This document shows, in pieces, positions 8,739 through 16,901 of a DNA stretch of 42,346 nucleotides; positions within the stretch are counted from its first letter, which is position 1; each line of letters opens with the position of its first letter. Both the position numbers and the translations under genes were made by a program. Source of the DNA: CADEED01 sp043747835. Its GTDB lineage: Bacteria > Pseudomonadota > Gammaproteobacteria > Steroidobacterales > Steroidobacteraceae. Where the stretch lies: NCBI GenBank assembly GCA_043747835.1, contig JAYTOK010000067.1, positions 1-42,346 of the forward strand. Reading direction: 5' to 3'. The notes under the pieces were generated by a model that was given only the letters and a program-made list of their open reading frames with translations, was not told the DNA's origin and made no database searches.

Positions 8739-10172
8739 ATGTTCCACGACGCCGACGCCATCTTCCTCGCGCGACTGCAGTTCGGCTTCACGGTCAGCTT
8801 CCATTTCATCTTCCCTGCGTTCTCGATCGGTCTCGCGAGTTTCCTCGCGGTGCTCGAAGCGCTGTGGCTCAAGACCGGCAAGTCGCTCTATCTAGATCTC
8901 TACAAGTACTGGATCAAGATCTTCGCGGTCACGTTCGCGATGGGCGTGGTCTCCGGCATCGTGATGTCCTACCAGTTCGGCACGAACTGGTCCGTGTTCT
9001 CGGATCGCGCGGGTCCGGTGATCGGTCCGCTCATGGCCTACGAAGTGCTGACCGCGTTCTTCCTCGAGGCGGGATTCCTGGGCGTCATGCTGTTCGGCAT
9101 GAAGAAGGTGGGCAAACGCCTGCACTTCTCCGCCACGCTCATGGTCGCCATCGGGACCTTCATCTCCGCGTTCTGGATCCTCTCGGTGAACAGCTGGATG
9201 CAGACGCCGACGGGGTATGCCATCAACCCCGAAGGCCAGTTCGTGCCCGCGGATGGCTGGTTCCCGATCGTGTTCAACCCGAGTTTTCCGTATCGCCTCG
9301 TGCACACGGTAATAGCGGCCTACCTCACGACGGCGCTCGTCGTCGGCGCCGTCGGCGCGTGGCACCTGTTGAAAGATTCCAGCCAGGCGCATGCGCGCAA
9401 GATGTTTTCGATGGCGATGTGGATGGCGGCGCTCGTCGCGCCCGTGCAGATCTTCGTGGGCGATCTGCACGGTCTCAACACGCTCGAACATCAGCCCGCG
9501 AAAGTGATGGCGATGGAAGGGCACTTTCAAAGTCACCCGGACGGCGCGCCGCTGATCCTGTTCGGCATTCCGGATGACGATACGCAGACGATGAAGCACA
9601 CGGTCGAGATCCCGAAGCTGTCTTCGCTGATTCTGAAGCACGACTCGGAAGCGCCGCTCGCGGGACTCGACACGATCGCGCCCGAGAATCGTCCGCCGGT
9701 CGAAGTCGTCTTCTGGTCGTTCCGCGTGATGGTGGGGCTCGGATTCCTCATGCTCGCGCTGGGACTCGCGAGCCTGGTCGCAAGGGTTTCCGGCAAGCTC
9801 TACGACTGGCGCTGGCTCAAGCGGTTCTCGTTGTTGATGGGTCCCGCTGGTTTCGTCGCGGTGATCGCGGGCTGGATCACGACGGAAGTGGGCCGCCAGC
9901 CGTTCACGGTTTACGGTTTGCTGCGCACGGCCGATTCCGCGTCGCCGCTCGCGGCGCCGGCGGTCGCGACCTCGCTGATCGCGTTCGTCATCGTGTACTT
10001 CGCGGTGTTCGGCATGGGCACGTGGTACCTGCTGAAACTCATGTCGCGCGCGCCGCAGCCGCATGAGCCCGAGCCGCCCAACATTCCCGCGCATGCGTCG
10101 GGAATCACGCCCGGGCCCGCCATGGCGGCGGCGAATGCCGCCGGCGAACATCGGGAGGGCGGTCATGGCTGA
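8739..10172 (+). CDS. cydA: Cytochrome bd-type quinol oxidase subunit I (CioA-like)
   Basis: A haem-binding integral membrane subunit that oxidises quinol and reduces oxygen to water. It has 477 residues. Recognisable ligands are His22 (FHFIFP) and His189 (RLVHT), the proton-path glutamates Glu102 and Glu110 (AYEVLTAFFLEAG), Met in FRVMVGLG, and the quinol-site KVMAMEGHF. The Q loop is short, as in cyanide-insensitive CioA rather than long-loop E. coli CydA. GRQPW is replaced by GRQPF. TAGAAT at 8727-8732, seven bases before the ATG, could be a -10 box, but no good -35 box was found. It overlaps cydB by eight bases. Confidence 0.95.
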   Translation: MFHDADAIFLARLQFGFTVSFHFIFPAFSIGLASFLAVLEALWLKTGKSLYLDLYKYWIKIFAVTFAMGVVSGIVMSYQFGTNWSVFSDRAGPVIGPLMAYEVLTAFFLEAGFLGVMLFGMKKVGKRLHFSATLMVAIGTFISAFWILSVNSWMQTPTGYAINPEGQFVPADGWFPIVFNPSFPYRLVHTVIAAYLTTALVVGAVGAWHLLKDSSQAHARKMFSMAMWMAALVAPVQIFVGDLHGLNTLEHQPAKVMAMEGHFQSHPDGAPLILFGIPDDDTQTMKHTVEIPKLSSLILKHDSEAPLAGLDTIAPENRPPVEVVFWSFRVMVGLGFLMLALGLASLVARVSGKLYDWRWLKRFSLLMGPAGFVAVIAGWITTEVGRQPFTVYGLLRTADSASPLAAPAVATSLIAFVIVYFAVFGMGTWYLLKLMSRAPQPHEPEPPNIPAHASGITPGPAMAAANAAGEHREGGHG

Positions 10173-11172
10173 CAGCACCCTGCTGACGAACATCTGGGCA
10201 TTCATCCTCGCGTTCGCGGTGTTCATGTACATCGTGATGGACGGCTTCGATCTCGGCATCGGCATCCTGTTTCCGGTGTTCGGCGTCGGCCGGGAGCGCG
10301 ACACGGCGATGAACTCCATCGCGCCCGTCTGGGACGGCAACGAAACCTGGCTCGTGCTGGGCGGCGGCGGGTTGTTAGCGGCATTTCCGCTCGCGTATTC
10401 CATCGTGTTGTCCGCGCTGTACGCGCCGCTGATCGCGATGCTGCTCGCGCTCGTGTTCCGCGGCGTCGCGTTCGAGTTCCGCTGGCGCGATCCGGCGCAT
10501 CGCGCGATCTGGGATTTCGCGTTCACGGCCGGGTCCGCCGTGGCCGCGTTCACCCAGGGCATCGCGTTGGGCGCGCTGCTGCAAGGCATCCACGTCGAAG
10601 GGCGCGCGTACGCGGGCGGATGGTGGGACTGGCTCACGCCCTTCACGCTGCTGACCGGCGCGAGCGTGGTCGCGGGCTACGCGTTGCTCGGCGCGTGCTG
10701 GCTCAACTGGAAGACGGATGGCGAGACGCAGAAGCACGCGCAGCGGCTCATGCGAATCCTCGCGCCGCTCACGCTGGTCGCCATCCTTTGCATCAGTCTG
10801 GCGACGCCATTCCTCGGCCCGCAGTACGTCGAACGCTGGTTCTCGATGCCGCGCGTGCTGTTCACCGCGCAGGTTCCGCTTGCGATCGCGATCCTCACGT
10901 GGCGCTTCGTGCGCAGCCTGCGTCGCAACTACGAGCTGGCGCCGTTCGTGCTCACACTCGCGGTGTTCGGCATTTCGTTCGTGGGTCTCGGCGTCAGCAT
11001 GTATCCGTACCTGATCCCGAACGCGATCACCCTGCAGAAGGCCGCGGCACCCGCGTCCAGCCAGGCGTTCATGCTCGTCGGCGCCTCGGTGCTCGTGCCC
11101 GTGATCCTCGCGTACACCGCGTGGTCGTACTGGGTGTTTCGCGGCAAGGTCGCGCACGACGGATACCACTGA
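10165..11172 (+). CDS. cydB: Cytochrome bd-type quinol oxidase subunit II (CioB-like)
   Basis: A membrane partner of CydA with 335 residues and many hydrophobic helices. The N-terminal ILAFAVFMYIVMDGFDLGIG and WDGNETWLVLGGGGL are the standard CydB signatures. ATG 10165 lies inside the end of cydA, preceded by GGGAGGGC; the longer open frame back to 10063 is a shadow of cydA. Its stop overlaps the start of a DUF2474 gene by one base, so the three form one operon. Confidence 0.95.
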   Translation: MADSTLLTNIWAFILAFAVFMYIVMDGFDLGIGILFPVFGVGRERDTAMNSIAPVWDGNETWLVLGGGGLLAAFPLAYSIVLSALYAPLIAMLLALVFRGVAFEFRWRDPAHRAIWDFAFTAGSAVAAFTQGIALGALLQGIHVEGRAYAGGWWDWLTPFTLLTGASVVAGYALLGACWLNWKTDGETQKHAQRLMRILAPLTLVAILCISLATPFLGPQYVERWFSMPRVLFTAQVPLAIAILTWRFVRSLRRNYELAPFVLTLAVFGISFVGLGVSMYPYLIPNAITLQKAAAPASSQAFMLVGASVLVPVILAYTAWSYWVFRGKVAHDGYH

Positions 11173-11315
11173 TGACACGCGACTCAATGGCGCGCGACTC
11201 GATGGAGAGAAAAGTTCCGCTGTGGCGGCGGCTCGCGTGGATGGCCCTCATCTGGGGCGCGAGCGTGTCCCTACTTGGAGTAGTTAGCTTGGCGCTGCGG
11301 TGGTGGATAAACTAG
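11172..11315 (+). CDS. DUF2474-type small membrane protein of the bd oxidase
   Basis: The 47-residue protein has an N-terminal basic segment, PLWRRLAWM, and a single hydrophobic helix ending ALRWWIN. This matches the DUF2474 family that follows cioAB operons and is analogous to CydX, the small subunit stabilising bd oxidase. ATG 11172 overlaps the cydB stop (TGATG). Met6 and Met11 are alternative starts within a short direct duplication (ATGGCGCGCGACTC-like). The TAG stop shares its G with the first base of the palindromic repeat that follows. Confidence 0.8.
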   Translation: MTRDSMARDSMERKVPLWRRLAWMALIWGASVSLLGVVSLALRWWIN

Positions 11316-11360
11316 GGGTCTGGCCCCATTTCCGGCTTTGTGGAAATTGGGCCAGACCCC
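11315..11360. repeat. REP-like inverted repeat, GGGGTCTGGCCCC family
   Basis: Arms at 11315-11333 and 11342-11360 are 19 bases long with one mismatch, around an 8-base loop. The first G belongs to the TAG stop of the DUF2474 gene. The core GGGGTC[T/A]GGCCCCATTT recurs at 15229. Elements of this look occur across proteobacterial genomes as REP-type sequences; no associated transposase is in this window. Confidence 0.8.
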
Positions 11361-11384
11361 TCACGACCTCACGACCCTTCAGAA

Positions 11385-11410
11385 GGAAATGGGGCCTGGC
11401 CCCAATTTCC
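11385..11410. repeat. Third REP-like arm, self-palindromic
   Basis: GGAAATGGGGCCTGGCCCC continues into AATTTCC and is itself nearly palindromic. It is a further copy of the arm at 11342-11360, lying just before the next gene start. Together with 11315-11360 it forms a composite repeat of three arms. Confidence 0.7.
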
Positions 11411-11419
11411 GGACCCACC

Positions 11420-12142
11420 ATGAATCCCAACAACGCTCTCTACGCCTGCGGCGCCATCCTGTTAGGCGTCATCGGCATCGTCTTCCACGACTTCGCCATG
11501 CAATGGCAACCGGTGCCCGCCGGATTCCCCATCCGCACGCCGCTCGCTTACGTCAGCGGCCTCATCCTCATCATCGGTGGCGCGGCGATGCTCTCACCGA
11601 AGGGCGAGCGCGCGGGCGCGTGGCTGCTCACCGTATTCCTCGGCCTCTGGACCCTGACGCTCAACCTGCCGGCGGCGATCGCGTCTTACACGCACATCGG
11701 CTCCTGGAACAGCCCCGCCGAAATCGCGTTCATGACGATGGGCGGTCTCGCGCTCGTGTCCTCGTCCGCGGGCGCATTGCGCTCGACGCTCGCGCGCATC
11801 GCGCGAATCGTCGCCGGTCTTTCGGCCTGCGTGTTCGGCTTCGCGCATTTCAACTACATCGACTTCACGGCCAGCATGGTGCCCGCGTGGATCCCACCCA
11901 ACGGCGTGTTCTGGGCCTGGGCCACCGGCGCCGGCCACCTCGCCGCGGGACTCGCGCTGGTGAGCGGCATCCGCGCGCGGCTCGCGGCCACGCTGCTGGC
12001 GGTGATGATGGCGTCGTTCGTCGTCCTGCTGCATTTGCCACGTGTCGTGGCGGCTCCCGACAGCCACGTGGAGTGGATCATGCTGGGCGTTTCGAGCATG
12101 CTCGCCGGAGCCGCCTGGCTCCTGAGGAAATACGCCACTTGA
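11420..12142 (+). CDS. Multi-pass membrane protein, possibly DoxX-like
   Basis: The protein has 240 residues and about seven hydrophobic segments, beginning with ALYACGAILLGVIGIVFHDF. The helix pattern and short loops resemble DoxX-like or DoxD-like small integral membrane proteins, but I cannot name the family firmly. ATG 11420 follows the composite repeat; the open frame back to 11300 runs through that repeat and is not protein-like. The stop overlaps the TTG start of the YheU gene. Confidence 0.65.
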   Translation: MNPNNALYACGAILLGVIGIVFHDFAMQWQPVPAGFPIRTPLAYVSGLILIIGGAAMLSPKGERAGAWLLTVFLGLWTLTLNLPAAIASYTHIGSWNSPAEIAFMTMGGLALVSSSAGALRSTLARIARIVAGLSACVFGFAHFNYIDFTASMVPAWIPPNGVFWAWATGAGHLAAGLALVSGIRARLAATLLAVMMASFVVLLHLPRVVAAPDSHVEWIMLGVSSMLAGAAWLLRKYAT

Positions 12143-12390
12143 ACGAACCTGCGGACGACCGACCGCTGCCGCCCATCATCGTGCCGCATACGGAGTTGTC
12201 GCCTGACGCACTGACGGGAGTGATCCAGTCTTTCGTACTGCGTGAGGGCACGGACTACGGCGCGCAGGAAGTGTCTATCGACACGAAAGTCCAGCAGGTG
12301 CTGCGCCAGCTCGAGCGCCGCGAAGCGCAGATCGTGTTCGACCAGAACACGGAATCGATCGACATCGTCGTGCGTAAACCCGCGCGCTGA
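12139..12390 (+). CDS. YheU family protein (UPF0270)
   Basis: The 83-residue protein matches E. coli YheU across its core: IIVPHTELSPDAL, then IQSFVLREGTDYG, and a Gln/Arg-rich helix VQQVLRQLERREAQIVF. The function of the family is unknown. No ATG is available before the conserved part. TTG at 12139 overlaps the upstream stop (TTGA) and has GAGGA at 12124-12128, so I take it as the start. A TAGACT box at about 12409 follows the gene and may belong to the next promoter. Confidence 0.85.
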   Translation: MNEPADDRPLPPIIVPHTELSPDALTGVIQSFVLREGTDYGAQEVSIDTKVQQVLRQLERREAQIVFDQNTESIDIVVRKPAR

Positions 12391-12437
12391 TTTTCAAACT
12401 ACCGTCGGATAGACTGCGTCCCTAAAGGGAGCCGTCC

Positions 12438-14351
12438 ATGCCTGCACGAGACCTCACGTGGCGCGACCACCTGCGCTACCGGTTCGAGAACACCCTCTCC
12501 AAAGGCACCGTCGCCATCATCGGCTGGCTGGCGCTGCTGTCCATCGTCATCGTCGTGCTCGCCTCGCTGATCCTGGCGGCGATGCGTGTCGGGCAGGATC
12601 CCGAAGACCACGAACATCCTTACGGCTTCTTCGAGGGCGTGTGGCAGAGCATGCTGCGAACCCTCGACCCTGGCGTCGTCGCCGGCGACAACGGCTGGCA
12701 ACTGCGCCTGCTCATGATGATCGTGACGATCGGCGGCATCTTCATCGTGTCGATCCTCATCGGCACGATCACCTCCGGCCTCGAGGCGCGTCTCGCGGAG
12801 CTGCGCAAGGGCCGCTCGCGCGTGATCGAACAGAACTTCACGCTGATCCTCGGCTGGTCGAGCAAGGTGTTCTCGATCATCGGCGAACTGCTCATCGCCA
12901 ACGAGAACCAGAAAAACCCCTGCATCGTCATCCTCTCCGAACGCGACAAGATCGAGATGGAAGACGAGATCCGTTCGAAGTTTCCGTCGACGAAGAACAC
13001 GCGCATGATCTGCCGCAGCGGCAACCCGCTCGATCTCGACGATCTCGCCGTCGTCGATCCGCCCTCGGCGCGCTCCATCATCGTGCTCGCGCCGGAGACC
13101 GACAACCCCGACATCCACGTCATCAAGTCCGTGCTCGCGATCACCAACAATCCGGATCGCAAGCGAGAGCCGTACCACATCGTCGCGGAGATCCGCGAGC
13201 CGCGAAACCTCGAAGCCGCGCGTCTCGTCGGCGGCACCGAGACCATCTACGTGCAAGGCGAGGATCTGATCGCGCGCGTGACCGCGCAGACCTGCCGGCA
13301 ATCGGGGCTCTCCGTCGTGTACACCGAGCTGCTCGACTTCGACGGCGCGGAGATCTACTTCAAGCCGGAGCCCGGACTCGCGGGCCGCACGTATCGGGAG
13401 GTGATCTCGGCGTACGAAGACTCGACGGTGATGGGCGTCATGCGTTCGAGCGGGGAACTGCTTTTGAACCCGCCGATGGAGTCCACGTTCGACAGCGGCG
13501 ACCAGGTCGTCGCGATCACGGAAGACGACGATACGCTGGTGCTGCGCCCCGATGCCGGCGGCGGACTTCCCGAGCCGGGCGCGATCGCGCAACGTGCGCA
13601 ACTGCAAGCGGCGCCTGAGCGGATCCTCATCCTCGGGTGGAATGGCAAGGGCCAGGCGATCATCGAAGAACTCGACAACTACGTCGCGCAGGGGTCGGAG
13701 ACGATCGTGATCTGCCGCCAGGAAGGCGTGCGCGATCTGCTCATGAGCGTCGCCAAACGCATGCGGCGGCAGAAGGTGCGCTTTGCCGATGGCGACATCA
13801 CCCACGCGGCGACGCTGGCCGCGGTGAAGGCCGCGACCTTCGAGCACGTGATCCTGCTGAGCTACAGCGATCTGCCGATGCAGGAGGCCGACGCGAAGAC
13901 GTTGATCACGTTGCTGAATCTGCGCAATCTCGCGGACGCCGCGGGGACGCGCCTCTCCATCGTGAGCGAGATGATGGACATCCGGAACCGTGCGCTCGCG
14001 CAGATCGCGCGCGCCGACGACTTCATCGTGAGCGACAAGCTGGTCAGTCTCATGATGTCGCAGCTGTCGGAGAACAAGAACCTCGAGAAGGTATTCAAGG
14101 TGCTGTTCAGCTCGGAGGGAAGCGAGATATACATTCGTCCCATGACGGATTACATCAGGCTCGGCAGCACGGTCGATTTCTACACCGTGCTCGAGGCCGC
14201 GGCGCAGAAAGGCGAAACCGCCATCGGGTATCGACTGATGAAGTATTCGGACGACAAGACCCGCGGGTACGGCGTCAACGTTAATCCAAAGAAGTCGGAG
14301 AGGCACACGTTTGCCGAGAACGACAAGATCGTCGTGCTCGCGGAGAATTGA
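12438..14351 (+). CDS. CASTOR/POLLUX-like ion channel protein
   Basis: The protein has 637 residues. Two hydrophobic helices (about 25-48 and 88-113) flank a pore-like segment. Two RCK-type Rossmann units follow, each opening with a GW-x-x-K motif (LILGWSSKVFSIIGE near 137-151, and ILILGWNGKGQAIIEE in the second half). This is the layout of bacterial relatives of the plant nuclear channels CASTOR and POLLUX. It is probably an inner-membrane ion channel gated by a cytosolic ligand; the ion is unknown. The start is ATG 12438 with GGGAG upstream. The stop overlaps the beta-lactamase start (TGATG). Confidence 0.85.
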   Translation: MPARDLTWRDHLRYRFENTLSKGTVAIIGWLALLSIVIVVLASLILAAMRVGQDPEDHEHPYGFFEGVWQSMLRTLDPGVVAGDNGWQLRLLMMIVTIGGIFIVSILIGTITSGLEARLAELRKGRSRVIEQNFTLILGWSSKVFSIIGELLIANENQKNPCIVILSERDKIEMEDEIRSKFPSTKNTRMICRSGNPLDLDDLAVVDPPSARSIIVLAPETDNPDIHVIKSVLAITNNPDRKREPYHIVAEIREPRNLEAARLVGGTETIYVQGEDLIARVTAQTCRQSGLSVVYTELLDFDGAEIYFKPEPGLAGRTYREVISAYEDSTVMGVMRSSGELLLNPPMESTFDSGDQVVAITEDDDTLVLRPDAGGGLPEPGAIAQRAQLQAAPERILILGWNGKGQAIIEELDNYVAQGSETIVICRQEGVRDLLMSVAKRMRRQKVRFADGDITHAATLAAVKAATFEHVILLSYSDLPMQEADAKTLITLLNLRNLADAAGTRLSIVSEMMDIRNRALAQIARADDFIVSDKLVSLMMSQLSENKNLEKVFKVLFSSEGSEIYIRPMTDYIRLGSTVDFYTVLEAAAQKGETAIGYRLMKYSDDKTRGYGVNVNPKKSERHTFAENDKIVVLAEN

Positions 14352-15229
14352 TGATCGATCGACGCCAGATCTTGAGTCTCGCCGTTGCAGCCGCTGTTGC
14401 CGGCACGCTTGCGCCCGCTGCCCGCGCCGCGAGCGCGGAGCGTACGCTCAAGGCGATCCACAAACGCATCGGTGGCCGTCTCGGTGTCCACATCCTCGAT
14501 TCGCAGAGCGGCCGGCGCATCGCCTACGACGACAACTCGCGTTACGCGATGGCGTCGACCTTCAAGCTCATGCTCGCCGCGGCGCTGCTCTGGCAGGTCG
14601 ACAAGAACGCGTTCACGCTCGAACACGAGCTGCCGATCTCGCGCGACGACTTGCTGACGACCTCGCCCGACGTCGAGGCCAAGCTCAAGACCGGCGCGAC
14701 GTCGATGACGGTGCGCGACCTGTGCGCCGCGATCGTCGTCTCGAGCGACAACGCCGCCGCCAACGTCCTGCTGAAAGGCATCGGCGGTCCGGCCGGCTTC
14801 ACGACCTTCATGCGCAGCATCGGCGACGAGAAAACCCGTCTCGATCGCACCGAGCCCGACCTCAACGCCAATCTACCCGGCGACCCGCGCGACACGACGA
14901 CGCCGCGCGCCATGGTCGATTCGATGCTGCGCGTGTTCACGCAGGACTTGATCACGGTGCGGTCGCGCGCGCTGCTCATCGACTGGATGAGCAACGCGCG
15001 CACGGGCCTCGAGCGCGTGCGCGCGGGAATCCCGAAGAGCTGGCAAGTGGGCGACAAGTCGGGCACGGGCATGAGCGGCGCGGTCAACGATCTCGCGCTG
15101 GCGTGGCCACCGGAGCGCCGGCCCATCCTCATCGCGGTGTACATGAGCGACTCGAAGCTCGCGCTGAAAGACCTCGCGGCGGCGCACGCCGAGATCGGGC
15201 GCCTGGTCGCGGAACAGAATTGGAAATAG
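14351..15229 (+). CDS. bla: Class A beta-lactamase
   Basis: A periplasmic serine beta-lactamase of 292 residues. The N-terminus MIDRRQILSLAVAAAVAG has a twin-Arg pair and a hydrophobic stretch, so Tat or Sec export is likely. Catalytic motifs are S69-T-F-K72, S132-D-N134, the omega-loop E168-P-D-L-N172 and K236-S-G238. All four class A motifs are present, so the enzyme should be active; its spectrum cannot be read here. ATG 14351 overlaps the channel gene stop by one base, so it has no promoter of its own nearby. The TAG stop lies inside a palindromic repeat. Confidence 0.93.
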   Translation: MIDRRQILSLAVAAAVAGTLAPAARAASAERTLKAIHKRIGGRLGVHILDSQSGRRIAYDDNSRYAMASTFKLMLAAALLWQVDKNAFTLEHELPISRDDLLTTSPDVEAKLKTGATSMTVRDLCAAIVVSSDNAAANVLLKGIGGPAGFTTFMRSIGDEKTRLDRTEPDLNANLPGDPRDTTTPRAMVDSMLRVFTQDLITVRSRALLIDWMSNARTGLERVRAGIPKSWQVGDKSGTGMSGAVNDLALAWPPERRPILIAVYMSDSKLALKDLAAAHAEIGRLVAEQNWK

Positions 15230-15306
15230 GGGTCAGGCCCCATTTTCGGCGAAGGACCGCGGGCCGGAAAGACAGTCATCGAAAATGGGGCCTGACCCCT
15301 ATTTCC
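15222..15306. repeat. Long REP-like inverted repeat after the beta-lactamase gene
   Basis: Arms at 15222-15248 and 15280-15306 are perfect 27-base complements around a 31-base loop. The left arm covers the last codons and TAG stop of the beta-lactamase gene. The core GGGGTCAGGCCCCATTTT is the family seen at 11315. The right arm ends just before a candidate promoter for the sigma-factor gene. Confidence 0.85.
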
Positions 15307-15307
15307 C

Positions 15308-15336
15308 GCATCCACCCCCGGGGGGTCGTCCGTAGA
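15308..15336 (+). promoter_or_regulatory. Candidate ECF-type promoter of the sigma-factor gene
   Basis: GCATCC (15308-15313) and CGTAGA (15331-15336) are separated by 17 bases and lie ~34 bases before the sigma-factor ATG. A CGT-containing -10 box is typical of ECF sigma promoters, and ECF factors often activate their own gene. This assignment rests on pattern alone. Confidence 0.35.
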
Positions 15337-15369
15337 GCGATGCCACCCCCGGTGAAAGGGAATTCTGCA

Positions 15370-15948
15370 ATGGAAGCGTTGGCCAAAGAGGTTCCCGCGC
15401 CCGTGTTCGACGACCTGCTGGTCCTGGTCGAGGCGATGCGCGAAGGAAAGGAGAGCGCGCTCGAGGCGTTGTACGACGCCACCGTGAGCAAGCTCTACGG
15501 GCTCGCGAGCGTGATCGTGCGTCGCGGCGAGGATGCCGAGGATGTGGTTTGCGCGACGTATGCGCACGCGTGGGCGAATGCGGCGCGCTACGACCAGCGC
15601 CGATCGAGCGTGCTCGGCTGGCTGCTGATGCTGTGCCGCTCGCGCGCCCTGGATGTGTTGCGACAGCGGCGGGCGCAGAACGCGCTGCTCGAACACGTCG
15701 CTCACGAGTCGGTGAACGATGTGTCGCCGGGCCCGGACGAGTTGCTGGGGCTGCTGCACCACGAGAGCCGCGTGCGCGCCGCGCTGGAGGCGCTCAGCCC
15801 CGAACGGCGCGAACTCATCGCGCTCGCGTTCCTGCGCGATCTCACGCACGCGGAGATCGCGGACCGGACCGGGTTGCCGCTCGGCACCGTGAAGAGTCAC
15901 TTGCGGCGCGCGCTGCTGCAATTGCGCGAACAACTGGAGGCGCGATGA
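15370..15948 (+). CDS. ECF-family RNA polymerase sigma factor
   Basis: The protein has 192 residues. Region 2 is visible as EDAEDVVCATYAHAWANAARYD and LGWLLMLCRSRALDVLR. Region 4 is visible as ALEALSPERRELIALAFLRDLTHAEIA with the helix-turn-helix GLPLGTVKSHLRRAL. Region 3 is missing, as in all group 4 (ECF) sigma factors. ATG 15370 has a purine-rich AAAGGGAA upstream; ATG 15340 would add ten residues. Its stop overlaps the first cupin gene by four bases, which suggests the cupin protein controls it. Confidence 0.9.
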   Translation: MEALAKEVPAPVFDDLLVLVEAMREGKESALEALYDATVSKLYGLASVIVRRGEDAEDVVCATYAHAWANAARYDQRRSSVLGWLLMLCRSRALDVLRQRRAQNALLEHVAHESVNDVSPGPDELLGLLHHESRVRAALEALSPERRELIALAFLRDLTHAEIADRTGLPLGTVKSHLRRALLQLREQLEAR

Positions 15949-16418
15949 GCAGCCCGGAACAAAACGATGGCGATGATGTGTTCGCCGAGATCGCGTCCGC
16001 GGCGCGGCCGCTCGAACTCTCGGCGTCGAAGCGGGCCTCCCTGCGCGAGCGCGTGCTCGATCAGGCGCGCGAGACCGCGCCTGAAGGCACGCGCACGCTG
16101 CGCGCGAACGAAGGCGAGTGGCTGGACCTCGATGCGCACGTGCGCATCCGCGTGCTCGCGCGCGATGTCGCCGCTGGCACGCAGACCGTGCTGTTGCGCG
16201 TCGCGGCGGGTGGCCGCTTCCCGGGGCATCGCCACTCGCAGGAGGAAGAGTTCATTGTGCTCGAAGGCGAATGCCACATCGGCGCGCACCGGCTCGGCAC
16301 CGGCGACGTGCACATCGCGTCGGCGGGCTCGTGGCACGACGACATCACCACCCGCACCGGCGTGCTCGTGATGGTGCGCGGCGAACTGTCGACCGAACGA
16401 CGGCCGGCGGCCGGTTGA
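15945..16418 (+). CDS. Cupin-domain protein, putative anti-sigma factor (ChrR-like)
   Basis: The protein has 157 residues. An N-terminal helical part (LSASKRASLRERVLDQA) precedes a cupin with the metal-binding signature GHRHSQEEEFIVLEGE and a later His (SWHDD). This matches the C-terminal half of ChrR-type anti-sigma factors. The zinc-binding N-terminal domain (His-x3-Cys-x2-Cys) usual in ChrR is absent. ATG 15945 overlaps the sigma-factor stop. It may bind the sigma factor and sense a metal or oxidant, but that is inference. Confidence 0.75.
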   Translation: MSSPEQNDGDDVFAEIASAARPLELSASKRASLRERVLDQARETAPEGTRTLRANEGEWLDLDAHVRIRVLARDVAAGTQTVLLRVAAGGRFPGHRHSQEEEFIVLEGECHIGAHRLGTGDVHIASAGSWHDDITTRTGVLVMVRGELSTERRPAAG

Positions 16419-16424
16419 AAGTCA

Positions 16425-16901
16425 GTGGCAGACGTGACCGACATCCGCGATGACCGCAGAGTCTCGGGCAGCGTGTTCCTGCAACTCGCGCTGGCCACGC
16501 GACCGCGCCGGCCCGGCTGCGACCTCAGCCTGCGCGAGCGCGTGCTGCGTGACGCGACGGACGGCGCTCCGCCGGCGGGTACGCAGACCTTTCGCGCCGC
16601 GCAGCGCGCCTGGCACGAGATCGCGCCCGGTGTCGACATCAAACTATTGCGTCCGGATGCCGGTGGCTGCATGACGGCGCTCGTCCGCCTGGCCGCGGGC
16701 TCTACCTACACCGCGCACGAGCATCCGCTCGACGAGTCCTGTCTCGTGCTGTCGGGAGAAATCCACATCGGCGCGCACTGCCTGCGCGCCGGCGATCTGC
16801 ACGTCGCCGCCGCCGGCACCACGCACGCGATCACCTTCGCGCCGCGCGGGGCGTTGCTGTTCGTGCGCACCACGCGCGCGGAAGAATCGTTCTCCTACTA
16901 G
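16425..16901 (+). CDS. Second cupin-domain protein, tandem paralogue
   Basis: The protein has 158 residues and is clearly paralogous to the product of 15945-16418: both share LSLRERVL-like helices, a GT-x-T-x-RA linker, and a cupin ending in GE-x-HIGAH then AG-x-x-H. Here the first cupin motif is AHEHPLDESCLVLSGE, with a Cys near the metal site. The start is GTG 16425; no Shine-Dalgarno is obvious. The TAG stop is part of a BlaI-type operator at 16896-16911. It is likely co-transcribed with the sigma factor. Confidence 0.75.
   Translation: MADVTDIRDDRRVSGSVFLQLALATRPRRPGCDLSLRERVLRDATDGAPPAGTQTFRAAQRAWHEIAPGVDIKLLRPDAGGCMTALVRLAAGSTYTAHEHPLDESCLVLSGEIHIGAHCLRAGDLHVAAAGTTHAITFAPRGALLFVRTTRAEESFSY

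Noticed and set aside
8892..10646. Minus-strand frame opposite cydAB
   Set aside because: It covers both conserved oxidase genes, has biased Arg/His/Pro content and no homology.
12399..14306. Long minus-strand open frame opposite the channel gene
   Set aside because: It is Arg/His-rich, shows no family motif and mirrors the codon pattern of the real plus-strand gene; typical antisense shadow in GC-rich DNA.
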